From positions 23,021-87,020 of the forward strand of contig CAJFJV010000004.1 in the NCBI GenBank assembly GCA_904384225.1: a stretch of DNA of 64,000 bases, written 5' to 3'. Shown piece after piece: positions 9,002-17,194 of this stretch. The notes beneath the pieces were generated by a model that saw nothing but the letters and a program-made list of their open reading frames with translations, was not told the origin of the DNA and ran no database searches. A program made the position numbers and the translations under genes. Origin of the DNA: an uncultured Oscillospiraceae bacterium. Its GTDB lineage: Bacteria; Bacillota; Clostridia; Oscillospirales; Ruminococcaceae. Positions within the stretch are counted from its first letter, which is position 1; every line of letters starts with the position of its first letter.

Positions 9002-9394
9002 TTGCATTTATTAAAATTCAAGCGGATCCTCAGGCTTTTCTTGATTGGTGCAATCGGTTATACCTTGCTTGAAATAATATGGCGCGGCCACACACATTGG
9101 ACGATGAGTCTTACCGGGGGCGTTTGCTTTATCTTGATTTACTTTATTTGGCGCCGCCTCCGATTTGCACCGTGGTACCGTATCTGTTTGTGCTGTGCAG
9201 CTGCCGTCACCGGGGTGGAATTTGCCGTAGGCTGTATTGTAAATTTGCTTTTGGGGTGGAATGTATGGAATTACGAGCAGATGCCGCTGCATCTGTTCGG
9301 CCAGATTTGCCCTCTGTTCAGTATACTTTGGTTTTTCCTTTCCGCGCTTTTGCTGCCCTTGTGCCGCCTGCTCAAGAAAAAGGGAATCTGCTGA
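9002..9394 (+). CDS. Small multi-pass membrane protein, putative ABC-type permease family (CmpB-like)
   Basis: About 130 residues with four hydrophobic segments (roughly 10-28, 38-50, 58-82, 95-120). The pattern GYTLLEIIWRGHTHWTMSLTGG near the N-terminus and the segment NVWNYEQMPLHLFGQICP resemble the putative ABC-transporter type IV (CmpB) membrane family common in Firmicutes. No ATPase partner is nearby. TTG 9002 is preferred because AGGAGG is 7 nt upstream, whereas ATG 8996 is only 1 nt from it. Role unknown; the family call is moderate. Confidence 0.65.
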   Translation: MHLLKFKRILRLFLIGAIGYTLLEIIWRGHTHWTMSLTGGVCFILIYFIWRRLRFAPWYRICLCCAAAVTGVEFAVGCIVNLLLGWNVWNYEQMPLHLFGQICPLFSILWFFLSALLLPLCRLLKKKGIC

Positions 9395-9430
9395 AAAAAG
9401 CCCATCTCGTTTAAAACGGGATGGGCTTTG
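9394..9430 (-). terminator. Terminator shared by hflX and the small membrane gene
   Basis: AAAGCCCATC (9397-9406) pairs with GATGGGCTTT (9420-9429). The T-run is better on the minus strand, downstream of hflX. Confidence 0.75.
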
Positions 9431-9450
9431 CTTTAACCATGAAATATACT

Positions 9451-10704
9451 TTACAGAAGTTCTTTTTTCAAATAAGGGCTGAGGCGGGCTGTCATTGCTC
9501 TCGGTACGGACGCCGAAATCTGCGTCCCGAAATCGGTGTATACGAGTGAATGAATTTGTCCATTCTGACGGATTGCAGATAGCAGAGCTCCCTCCGAATA
9601 GGGCAGCATCAAATCAAGCGGTATCATACGCTCGGAAAGGAACGTTTCCATCTGTGCGAGCAATAAATCCATCCCTTCCCCCGTTTTAGCAGAAACACAC
9701 ACAACTCCTTTCGCTGCACGCGGACGCATAGCAGGCGGAACCAAATCACATTTGTTATAAACCGTGACCGTTGGAATGTCTGCACCGCCTATTGAATACA
9801 GCAGATTTTCTGCAACCTGTTTCTGTTCGGCTGTATCCGGATTGGAAAGGTCACAAACATGCAGGATATAATCTGCTTGTACCGCCTCTTCCAGTGTTGA
9901 TTCAAAGGCGCTGATTAATTGGTGCGGAAGCCTCCGCAGCAGCCCCACCGTATCTACCAATATGACTTTTTGTCCGCTTGGCAAAATGAGTTCACGTGCC
10001 ATTGGATCAAGTGTTGCAAAAAGTTGGTTTTTCGTATATGCATTCGCCCCAGTGAGGGCATTTAAAAGAGTAGACTTTCCCGCATTTGTGTATCCTACCA
10101 GAGCGAAAAGGGGAATTTTATTTTTCTTTCTTCTTTGCCGCCGATCTTCACGGCGCTTTGATAAAAGCGTCAACTCCTGCGATAGTGTCTCTATCCGCCG
10201 TCTGATGTGGCGCCTGTCACTTTCCAGCTTAGTTTCTCCCGGTCCGCGCGTGCCAATGCCGCCGCCTTGCCGGGAAAGCCTTTTTCCTATCCCTGATAGA
10301 CGCGGCAGCAGATATTTTTGCTGCGCCAGCTCAACTTGGACTTTTCCTTCATTAGATCGGGCGTGTTGTGCAAAGATGTCGAGTATCAGCATCGTACGGT
10401 CAATGACGTCCAATCCGGTTCGTTCTTCAATATTTCGAAGCTGCACGCCGCTTAATTCATCATCCACGATGAGAAGCTCTGCATCGAGCAGACGCGCGGC
10501 TTTTTGGATTTCGCTAAGCTTCCCTTCTCCAAAATATGTGCCGCTATTTACTTTGGGCATCTTTTGCACGATTTGTGCCACTGCCTCCGCTCCAGCGGTT
10601 TTTGCTAATTCCTCCAGTTCGCACATTGAATTCTCAGCATCGAATACCCCAGTATCGACGGATGCAAGAATAGCTTTTTGTTTATTTTCTTTTGTATTAT
10701 ACAA
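9451..10704 (-). CDS. hflX: GTPase HflX
   Basis: Ribosome-associated GTPase that splits or rescues ribosomes under stress. The HflX N-terminal domain (VNSGTYFGEGKLSEI, LIVDDELSGVQLRNIE) is followed by the glycine-rich linker GGGIGTRGPGETKLESDRR and the G domain: G1 GYTNAGKST, G3 DTVGLL, G4 NKCD, G5 SAKTG. Length is normal, about 417 residues. The start is uncertain: TTG 10704 (preceded by GGAAAGG) gives the usual N-terminus ending in ENKQKAIL; an upstream in-frame TTG at 10761 would add 19 residues. It ends 21 bp from a bidirectional terminator, and bofA lies upstream on the same strand. Confidence 0.92.
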   Translation of the reverse strand: MYNTKENKQKAILASVDTGVFDAENSMCELEELAKTAGAEAVAQIVQKMPKVNSGTYFGEGKLSEIQKAARLLDAELLIVDDELSGVQLRNIEERTGLDVIDRTMLILDIFAQHARSNEGKVQVELAQQKYLLPRLSGIGKRLSRQGGGIGTRGPGETKLESDRRHIRRRIETLSQELTLLSKRREDRRQRRKKNKIPLFALVGYTNAGKSTLLNALTGANAYTKNQLFATLDPMARELILPSGQKVILVDTVGLLRRLPHQLISAFESTLEEAVQADYILHVCDLSNPDTAEQKQVAENLLYSIGGADIPTVTVYNKCDLVPPAMRPRAAKGVVCVSAKTGEGMDLLLAQMETFLSERMIPLDLMLPYSEGALLSAIRQNGQIHSLVYTDFGTQISASVPRAMTARLSPYLKKELL

Positions 10705-10777
10705 TATGTATTCTCGCCTTTCCAAAAATTCTTCTTTTACGCTTATTATATCTTTAAGCAAAACAAATGTCTATATC

Positions 10778-11041
10778 CTAAAACCAAGATGCTACAAAAA
10801 CGACCCCCGAAAGCAGCGCAACGCCGGGCGGCCCTAACACGGCCGATGCCGTGCCTGTCATAAGGTTCACAGGCAGGGATATCCCCGCCTGTGAAAGCAA
10901 ATAAGATACCGGGAACAATGCAAGAAGGCCCGTACAGACATTAAAGCAGATTCCAACAAGTTTTTTCTTTTTCTTATGCCATATTATGATTTCTATAAGA
11001 AACAGAAAAATGATAATTGCAGCTATATACCATTCTGTCAA
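10778..11041 (-). CDS. bofA: BofA-family pro-sigma-K processing inhibitor
   Basis: An 87-residue membrane protein with two or three hydrophobic segments. The C-terminal motif LPVNLMTGTASAVLGPPGVALL matches the BofA family signature (VxGxPGVxLL), which in Bacillus holds the SpoIVFB protease inactive until late sporulation. TTG 11041 follows AAGGGG at 8 nt. It lies directly after a YaaL-type gene on the same strand, the same order as recR-yaaL-bofA in Bacillus, which supports the call although recR is absent here. This is the window's best hint of a spore former; clostridial BofA-like proteins can have other roles. Confidence 0.78.
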   Translation of the reverse strand: MTEWYIAAIIIFLFLIEIIIWHKKKKKLVGICFNVCTGLLALFPVSYLLSQAGISLPVNLMTGTASAVLGPPGVALLSGVVFVASWF

Positions 11042-11055
11042 AAAAGCAACCCCTT

Positions 11056-11334
11056 TTAAAATGCACGTATTTTTTCGCGTTTCGCCTTTTTAATCAAATA
11101 AGAGTAACGCCGTTCCAATGAACTCAGTTCGAGTGCATACGTGTCAATCAAATCAAAATCGGTTTCTAAGTCAAAACAGCTTTGCAGAGCGCGGATTCTT
11201 CCTTGCAAGTCTTTTATTTCTGCTAAAAATTCCTCTCTTTTTTTCTGCTCAATTTCTTCTTGTGTCTTTTCCCCTTTTAGAATACGCAGGCGAGCAGCAG
11301 AAAATGACGATAGACGTTGCAGTATACCCTCCAT
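11056..11334 (-). CDS. yaaL: YaaL-like DUF2508 protein
   Basis: A 92-residue charged, mainly helical protein. The central segment with ALQSCFDLETDFDLIDTYALELSSLERRYSYLIKKAK matches the DUF2508 (YaaL) pattern of a helical pair ending in a basic tail. Function is unknown in all species. ATG 11334 follows GGAGGG. Only 14 bp separate it from bofA, so the two are co-transcribed; the same neighbours occur in Bacillus next to recR. Confidence 0.75.
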   Translation of the reverse strand: MEGILQRLSSFSAARLRILKGEKTQEEIEQKKREEFLAEIKDLQGRIRALQSCFDLETDFDLIDTYALELSSLERRYSYLIKKAKREKIRAF

Positions 11335-11500
11335 AATAATCCCTCCAAGTTATGATATGCAAAGCATTGGCATTTTCATCCTGAAATATTCATTAAGGCT
11401 ATTTATTTTTTATTTAAAAAAATCATGTAATTCCATTCTATTCTATAAAGGAATTGCATATAATAAACGGCAGATAAATTGTTAAAGGGAGCGGTTAAAC

Positions 11501-11695
11501 ATGAAGGTCATACATATTGCAGAACAATACTGCCAGCAATGCAAAAAGGAGGTGGGGATTGAGTATACCCATTATCCAAACGGTAAAAAAGAACGGCGAT
11601 GCCTCTCTCACTTTTGTGAAACGGAACCTCTTCCTACATCGGTATGCCGTCTGACAGGAAAGAAAATCCCTGCAAAAGAAAGAAGTGTAGGATAA
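11501..11695 (+). CDS. Small cysteine-rich protein of unknown function
   Basis: 64 residues with five cysteines, including a CQQC pair near residue 11, then a single Cys, FCETE and VCRLTG. The spacing suggests a zinc ribbon-like fold but is not a family I recognise. ATG 11501 is preceded by AAAGGGAGCGG, a good site, which is the main support for it being a gene. It stands alone between yaaL (divergent) and a minus-strand acetyltransferase. Confidence 0.6.
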   Translation: MKVIHIAEQYCQQCKKEVGIEYTHYPNGKKERRCLSHFCETEPLPTSVCRLTGKKIPAKERSVG

Positions 11696-11779
11696 GATCT
11701 CTTTTTCGAAAATACAGCTTTGTGGAATCAGTCTAATATCTTTCCGTTTTGTTCTGCATGCAAAGCAATACAAAATGAA

Positions 11780-11816
11780 CAATAGAGAGGAGCCCAAAAC
11801 AGGCTTCTCTCTATTG
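11780..11816. terminator. Hairpin between convergent small gene and acetyltransferase
   Basis: 15-base arms 11780-11794 and 11802-11816 with one G-T pair. The T-tails are weak on both sides, so termination is likely but not certain. Confidence 0.55.
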
Positions 11817-11914
11817 CGTTATATCGGTTCTGTTTCTGCTTTTTAAAGAAAGTTTATGTCTTCCATCTTCTGACGTTCATATTCTGCATACGAATAGAGG
11901 AGATTGGGGCCCGC

Positions 11915-12373
11915 TCAGTTTTTCTGCATGCACCGTACTGTCACAGAAAATTTTTCATTCCCCGGCATTTTTCCCGAACAGCATGTTACAGTGGAAAAGC
12001 CCATAGATTCATAAAAGGAAATTGCAGGTAAATTTCCTTCCAGCACTTCAATACAAATCGGCCTCTGCTTTACCTGCTCCATTACATATTGGATCAAAGC
12101 CCTGCCGATTCCCTTTCTCATATATGCAGGATCGATATAAAGCCATGCCAATTCCCTATCTTGATATGCTGCAAAGCCGCATACTTCTCCCTCCAGCACG
12201 GCAACCACTACAGTATAATCAAAAAGTCCTTCAGCAGGAGCTGCAATATCCAAGGGCAGGAAAGCTTCATCCAATCCAGCATAATGCAGTTCTATTCTGC
12301 GTGCACTGTCATGGATAGCTGAAAGACTGGTCCAATCTGTTGTTTGGTATGGCCGTATGGTAATATGTTTCAC
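11915..12373 (-). CDS. GNAT-family N-acetyltransferase
   Basis: A 152-residue acetyl-CoA-dependent acyltransferase. The GNAT fold is shown by the central strands GEVCGFAAYQDRELAWLYIDPAYMRKGIGRALI, where RKGIGRAL is the acetyl-CoA pyrophosphate loop, followed by VLEGNLPAISFYESMGF. The acceptor cannot be predicted. GTG 12373 follows AAGGAGG at 6 nt. It is monocistronic on the minus strand. Confidence 0.88.
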   Translation of the reverse strand: MKHITIRPYQTTDWTSLSAIHDSARRIELHYAGLDEAFLPLDIAAPAEGLFDYTVVVAVLEGEVCGFAAYQDRELAWLYIDPAYMRKGIGRALIQYVMEQVKQRPICIEVLEGNLPAISFYESMGFSTVTCCSGKMPGNEKFSVTVRCMQKN

Positions 12374-12691
12374 GACAATCCTCCTTTTGCAATATTATCC
12401 ATCCTATTGTTTATAAAGAATCGCAGAGAATGTAATTTTATCGAAAGTTTTGTTTATCTTATTGTTCTTCTATTTATGGATTAGTATATCATAAGAAAAG
12501 AAATATGACAAACGGCTTTTTTCTATATATATTTTATCAAAACAGTTGACAAATTTATATTTTATCTATTACTATATGATTGTAGCTAAGGTAACCGGAA
12601 CATTATCCCAAGATCTTGTTGCATGTGAGTCGGCCAATCTAGCAAGCAGCAGTTCTTTTTTCTCTCTGATTCAGACTGTGAGGTTGTTTTT
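12374..12691. other. Divergent intergenic region upstream of the frameshifted membrane gene
   Basis: About 318 bp, AT-rich. It contains one promoter-like element on the plus strand (TTGACA 12546-12551, 18-nt spacer, TACTAT 12570-12575) followed by a ~115-nt untranslated leader. Nothing else recognised. Confidence 0.5.
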
Positions 12692-13019
12692 ATGCTTACT
12701 AAAAAACAGGTCATGGCGCTCGTCAGTTTTTTTAACCGGTACATGCGCTTTGATTCTTTCCAATTCTTTTTTTAATAAGGTGGAGTATACAAACGGATCT
12801 TACTCCTATAGGATTGGTATGCCGTTCTCATGGCTTACCTTTTATTCGGATGAGCAAAAATACACCGTTTGCTCCTGCTTTTATAGCGGAAACAAAGGTG
12901 TCAATGTATCGATTTTAGGTTGGCTTTTGAGTTTAGGGATATATGCCCTTTTAGGCTGGTGTGTATATCTGTTGCTTAAACGTTTCTGGAAGCCCCGTCC
13001 GACAAAAGAACAAAGATAA
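12692..13019 (+). pseudogene. Small two-segment membrane protein broken by a one-base frameshift
   Basis: ATG 12692, preceded by GAGG at 8 nt, opens MLTKKQVMALVSF and then hits a run of seven T (12727-12733). Read on directly it stops soon after; removing one T joins it to LTGTCALILSNSFFNKVEYTNGSYSYRIG and an intact C-terminal part ending in a second membrane segment (LGWLLSLGIYALLGWCVYLLL). The joined product is about 108 residues with an N-terminal membrane anchor and an extracellular middle with SYRIGMPFSW. The family is not recognised. The break may be real, phase-variable or a consensus error. Confidence 0.65.
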
Positions 13020-13201
13020 CAGACCTGCCCTTTATAAAAGGCTTCTCTCAGGCTAAGCTGCCTTAGGACAGGAGGATAGAGAAATCCCTTTTACTTTTAA
13101 GATAGAAAGTTTGCGTTTTTAGCAGGAGCAACATAGCAAATACAGTGCCGTTCTCATTTTATTGGGTGTATCAGATACGGACATTTTAATCTTTCCTATA
13201 T

Positions 13202-13248
13202 TAAGATTCTCCTTGATGCAGGATAATCCTGCATCAAGGAGAATCTTA
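13202..13248 (+). terminator. Long near-perfect palindrome acting as terminator
   Basis: The 22-base arms 13203-13224 and 13226-13247 are exact reverse complements around one base, and one further pair extends the element to 13202 and 13248. ATTTTTTAA follows on the plus strand. It separates convergent genes: the frameshifted membrane gene and the flavoprotein gene ending at 13253. Confidence 0.8.
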
Positions 13249-13252
13249 TTTT

Positions 13253-14653
13253 TTAATTTTCCTCTTGTTCGACTATTTTTCTTCCCATTAAGACACCCAT
13301 GGCAGATGCCATCATTAAACCGCGGGTCCAGCCACTCGAATCTCCAAGGCAGTAGAGTCCTTTTATATTGGTTCGCAGATCGGCGTCCATCTTGATGCGG
13401 TTGCTGTAAAATTTTAATTCCGGCGAATATAGAAGAGTTTCAGCGGCCGCAAAGCCGGGAACGACCAGATCGACAGCTTCTATAAAGTGAATAATGTTCG
13501 TCATCGCGCGGTATGGCATTGCAGCCGTAATATCGCCTGCTACGGCGTCGGATAATGTGGGCCGTATATTAGAGCGAGACAACTCCTTTTCCCATGTGCG
13601 TTTGCCGTCCAAAATATCACCAAACCGTTGAACAAGGATTTGTCCGGCTCCCAGCATATTTGTCAATTCCCCTACTTTCTGCGCATAGGCAATCGGTTGA
13701 TTGAACGGTTCATTGAAATTATGGGAGCAAAGAATTGCCAGGTTGGTATTCTCCGATTTCTTTTCTTTAAAGGAATGTCCGTTAACAACAGCTAGATTAT
13801 TATCATAGTTTTCTCGACTTACAAAACCGCCTGGGTTTTGACAAAATGTACGGACTTTATTTTTAAACGGTTTGGGATATCCAATGAGCTTCGATTCATA
13901 CAAGACATTGTTTACCTGTTCCATGATCTCATTGCGTACTTCTACACGCACCCCAATATCAACTGTTCCCGGAAGGTGCTCTACGCCATGCGCTTCGCAC
14001 CGGCTTTCAAGCCATTCGGCTCCGCGGCGGCCTGCTGCAACAATTGTATAGCTTGCATAAATTTCAGTGTCTTTTCCTTTTCGTGAGATATAGCCTCCTA
14101 TGCATTTGTTCTCTTCTAAGATCAGATCCCGGCATTCGCTTTCAAACAGGATCTCAACGCCCTTGCTGATTAAATACTGTTCAATAGAAAAGTATATCTC
14201 TTGTGCTTTTTCTGTTCCAAGATGGCGGATGGGGCAGTCAACCAGTTTAAGCCCAGCCATAATCGCTCGTTTGCGTATAGCCTTTATTTCCTCTGTATAC
14301 TGTATACCTTCTACTTTGGTATCTGCACCAAAAGAGAGATAAATTTGATCTGTATAATGGATTAGATCCTGCGCTTTATCTGTCCCGATCAGTTCTGGAA
14401 GATCTCCTCCCACTTCACAGCTTAGGGAGAGCTTTCCGTCCGAAAAAGCACCTGCTCCCGAAAATCCTGTTGTGATATGACAAGGAGCGCATTGCATACA
14501 ATGCCCTGTTGCTGCTTTTGGGCATTTCCTTTTTTCAATCGCTTTTCCTTTTTCAACAATTATGATCTGTTTCCTGCTTTCCTTTTTTAACAGCTCCAAT
14601 GCAGTGAAAATGCCGGCCGGTCCGGCTCCAATAATTAAAATATCGCACTTCAT
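13253..14653 (-). CDS. NAD(P)/FAD-dependent dehydrogenase (COG2509-type)
   Basis: A 466-residue flavoprotein. The N-terminal FAD motif is ILIIGAGPAGIFTALEL; a cysteine-rich segment CPKAATGHCMQCAPC (about residues 43-60) follows, then a region with FSGAGAFSDGKLSL typical of this group. The C-terminal FAD-contact segment is GLYCLGDSSGWTRGLMMASAMGV. The substrate is unknown for the family. ATG 14653 follows AGGAGG at 8 nt. It is separated from serS by two hairpins, so it is probably an independent transcript. Confidence 0.85.
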   Translation of the reverse strand: MKCDILIIGAGPAGIFTALELLKKESRKQIIIVEKGKAIEKRKCPKAATGHCMQCAPCHITTGFSGAGAFSDGKLSLSCEVGGDLPELIGTDKAQDLIHYTDQIYLSFGADTKVEGIQYTEEIKAIRKRAIMAGLKLVDCPIRHLGTEKAQEIYFSIEQYLISKGVEILFESECRDLILEENKCIGGYISRKGKDTEIYASYTIVAAGRRGAEWLESRCEAHGVEHLPGTVDIGVRVEVRNEIMEQVNNVLYESKLIGYPKPFKNKVRTFCQNPGGFVSRENYDNNLAVVNGHSFKEKKSENTNLAILCSHNFNEPFNQPIAYAQKVGELTNMLGAGQILVQRFGDILDGKRTWEKELSRSNIRPTLSDAVAGDITAAMPYRAMTNIIHFIEAVDLVVPGFAAAETLLYSPELKFYSNRIKMDADLRTNIKGLYCLGDSSGWTRGLMMASAMGVLMGRKIVEQEEN

Positions 14654-14770
14654 GTTGTTTTCCTCCTCTATCCTTTTTATTCTAAGTATTTTATCATTAC
14701 GGTTCAGCATAAAAATATGTATTTTTTTAAGGAAACATGCATTTGTTCTTCTATCCTTTTTTCTATTTCT

Positions 14771-14848
14771 AAAAATAAAGGAAAGCCGCCTTTACAGCTG
14801 GCTATCGTTTTCTGTGCTGAAAACCGTTATAGTCAGCCGTAAGGCGGC
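14771..14848 (-). terminator. Long hairpin with T-rich tail downstream of serS
   Basis: GCCGCC (14785-14790) and GGCGGC (14843-14848) close a 64-nt stem with inner complementary blocks; the minus-strand 3' side is T-rich. It probably ends the parA-parB-serS transcript, and a leader element for the next gene is possible. Confidence 0.6.
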
Positions 14849-14928
14849 CGGTAGAAACGTTCACCCGTTTTGTGAACTTATATAACGTATAGATGGTATT
14901 ACACAAATTAGACGTGCGCGCAGTCCTG

Positions 14929-14963
14929 CTTTATTGAGAAAACAAACTGTTTTCTCAATAAAG
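14929..14963. other. Perfect 16-base-arm hairpin after serS
   Basis: Arms 14929-14944 and 14948-14963 are exact complements with a three-base loop. No T-run follows on either strand, so it is more likely an mRNA 3' end stabiliser or processing site than a simple terminator. Confidence 0.6.
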
Positions 14964-15022
14964 TTTTCCACACACTCATCCGTTTGATGTTGAATTTTTT
15001 GCTCTGTACTTGCAATGCATGC

Positions 15023-16306
15023 TTATTTTTTCCCGATACAATCAACGCCGAGATATTTGCGCAATACCTCCGGAACCGTAACAGAACCATCTGCATTTTG
15101 ATATTGTTCAACAATAGCTGGTATTACGCGGCTGGTTGCAAGGCCGGATGCATTCAGTGTATGCACAAAATGCAGCTTTTTATCTTCCCCGCGATACCGA
15201 ATATTTCCCCGGCGGGCTTGATAGTCATGTGCGTTGGATGCAGAGCTGACCTCTTTATATATCCCCATACTGGGAATCCACACTTCAATATCATACGTAC
15301 GCGCCATAGAAAATGAAACATCCCCTGCTGCGAGCTTTGAAACGCGATGATGCAAGCCAAGCTTTTGCACCAGGCGCTCTGCCTTTCCTACCAGTTCTTC
15401 AAAAGCTGCTTCCGAACCATCCTCTGTGGTATACTGCACCATTTCAACTTTATTGAATTGATGCCCGCGGATCATACCGCGTTCCTCTGAGCGATAACTT
15501 CCCGCTTCGCGCCGATAGCACGGCGTATATGCTATATATTTGCGCGGCAATTCATCCATTGTTAAAATTTCATCCCGATGAAGGTTGACAAGCGCGGTCT
15601 CAGCAGTTGGCAGCATAAATTTGGCAACCTCGCTGGTAGGATTCGTGATTTTATATACTTCGTCACCAAATTTTGGAAATTGCCCTGCCGTATAGCCGCA
15701 TTCATAATTGAGCATATGCGGAGGAAGGACAAATTCATATCCATCGGCAATATGTTCTTCAATGAAGAAATTTAGCAGGGCCCATTCCAGCCGTGCGCCC
15801 CATCCCCGATATACCCATGAACCAGCTCCAGCCAGTTTTGCTCCTCGCTCATAATCAATAAGTCCTAAAGACTCGCAAAGTTCAACATGATTTTTTGGTG
15901 TAAAGTCAAACTTAGGCACTTCTTTAAAATAGCGAAGTGCTACATTATTCTCTTTTCCGCCGGCAGCCAGATCTTCATCCGGTATATTTGCAAGGCTTAG
16001 CAGCAAAGATCTTTGTTGTTCTTCCAACTCGGAAACTTTTGCTGCGCTTTCTGTGATCTCGGTTGAAAGCTCTTTCATTTTTGCAAGAATTGGCGCAATG
16101 TCTTCCCCCGACTTTTTTAATAGCGGAATTTTTTTGCTAACGCTATTTTGTTCACTTTTCATTTGATCGGTTTGAGTAGAGAGTTTACGGCGTTCTATAT
16201 CAATTTTTAAAATGTCGTCTACTACAGAATCCAGATCTAAGCAACGCTTTTTCATTGCCGCTTTTATTTCTTCTGGATTCTCCCGAATCTTCTTGATATC
16301 CAACAT
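15023..16306 (-). CDS. serS: Seryl-tRNA synthetase
   Basis: A 427-residue class II synthetase that charges tRNA-Ser. The N-terminal antiparallel coiled coil that grips the tRNA long arm spans about residues 25-105. Motif 2 is TPCYRREAGSYRSEERGMIRGHQF-like and motif 3 is LNASGLATSRVIPAIVEQYQ, with the class II Arg. Length is normal. It follows parB by 33 bp on the same strand and is probably the last gene of the parA-parB-serS operon, an order seen in several Clostridia. No T-box precedes it. Confidence 0.97.
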   Translation of the reverse strand: MLDIKKIRENPEEIKAAMKKRCLDLDSVVDDILKIDIERRKLSTQTDQMKSEQNSVSKKIPLLKKSGEDIAPILAKMKELSTEITESAAKVSELEEQQRSLLLSLANIPDEDLAAGGKENNVALRYFKEVPKFDFTPKNHVELCESLGLIDYERGAKLAGAGSWVYRGWGARLEWALLNFFIEEHIADGYEFVLPPHMLNYECGYTAGQFPKFGDEVYKITNPTSEVAKFMLPTAETALVNLHRDEILTMDELPRKYIAYTPCYRREAGSYRSEERGMIRGHQFNKVEMVQYTTEDGSEAAFEELVGKAERLVQKLGLHHRVSKLAAGDVSFSMARTYDIEVWIPSMGIYKEVSSASNAHDYQARRGNIRYRGEDKKLHFVHTLNASGLATSRVIPAIVEQYQNADGSVTVPEVLRKYLGVDCIGKK

Positions 16307-16339
16307 GATTTTGATTCCTCCTGCAACAATACAATCTTT

Positions 16340-17194
16340 TTATTTAAGCAAAGCTAAACGCTCTGCAATATCCGCCAATTCTTCTTTGCTGTAAAATGCG
16401 ATCTCGATTTTGCCGCCATTTTCGTTTCCTGTTATCTTTATTTTCCGATGCAATTCTTCGCGCAGCGCAATTTCCATTTCATCAAAATAGCTATCCCGAA
16501 AAGCGGCTTTCTTTACAGACGTATCCGTTTTGCTTTTCTTTTTCGCCATTTTTTCTATCTCTCGTACATTGAGACCCTGCCGCACGGCGTATTCCGCTGC
16601 TTCGCACATTTGTTCTTCGTTATCCATGGCCAATATCGCCCGGGCGTGGCCTGCAGAAAGCGCGCCGGATGCTACAAACTCTCGGACTTGCGACGGCAGA
16701 TTCAAAAGCCGGAGTGTATTGGCTATTGCCGACCGGGATTTTCCAACGCTTTTTGCAACTTCGGCCTGTGTCATCCCATACGTTTCCATCAGCTCATGAT
16801 AACCTGCGGCTTCTTCCATAGCATTGAGGTTTTCTCTCTGCAGATTTTCAATCAGGGCAAGCTCCATTGTTTCCTGATCATCAAAATCGCGGATAATAAC
16901 AGGAACCGCTGTTAATCCAGCCATACGGCTCGCTCGCCAGCGTCTCTCTCCTGCTACAATTTGATAGCCGCCTTCTGGGATTGGACGTACCAAAAGCGGC
17001 TGCAGAAGCCCATGTTCCCGTATAGAATCTGCAAGTTCTTGCAATGCAGTATCGTCAAATGCTTTTCTTGGCTGATTTCGATTGGGTTCTATCTCACTGA
17101 TTGCCACTGTTTCTGGAGCGTTCTCATCTGAAGACGGCGTATTATCCATAAAAAGGGCGTCTAAACCCTTTCCAAGTCCTTTTCTGACTGCCAT
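16340..17194 (-). CDS. parB: Chromosome partitioning protein ParB (Spo0J)
   Basis: A 284-residue CTP-dependent clamp that loads at parS and spreads on DNA. The N-terminal ParA-stimulating start is GLGKGLDALF; the CTPase/nuclease-like domain has NRNQPRKAFDD and GERRWRASRMAGL; the helix-turn-helix includes GKSRSAIANTLRLL and SAGHARAIL. Arg in GKSR, Thr in IANT and Gly in SAGHAR match parS-type specificity, in contrast to the Noc paralogue nearby. ATG 17194 follows AAGGAGG by 7 nt and overlaps the parA stop (TGATG), so the two are translationally coupled. Confidence 0.96.
   Translation of the reverse strand: MAVRKGLGKGLDALFMDNTPSSDENAPETVAISEIEPNRNQPRKAFDDTALQELADSIREHGLLQPLLVRPIPEGGYQIVAGERRWRASRMAGLTAVPVIIRDFDDQETMELALIENLQRENLNAMEEAAGYHELMETYGMTQAEVAKSVGKSRSAIANTLRLLNLPSQVREFVASGALSAGHARAILAMDNEEQMCEAAEYAVRQGLNVREIEKMAKKKSKTDTSVKKAAFRDSYFDEMEIALREELHRKIKITGNENGGKIEIAFYSKEELADIAERLALLK

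Larger units (their letters stand above)
14654..15022. other. Intergenic region between serS and flavoprotein gene, with two hairpins
   Basis: About 370 bp. Contains a 16-base-arm hairpin at 14929-14963 just after serS, and a long imperfect hairpin at 14785-14848 followed on the minus strand by TTTCCTTTATTTTT. No gene is seen. Confidence 0.6.

Noticed and set aside
9962..10837. 291-codon plus-strand open frame across hflX
   Set aside because: Antisense to the clear HflX G-domain, Ser/Arg/Phe-rich composition typical of a shadow frame, no ribosome binding site.
12546..12691. In-frame upstream extension of the small membrane gene
   Set aside because: It would start on the promoter itself; the ATG at 12692 has a proper ribosome binding site and gives a sensible anchor after correcting one base.
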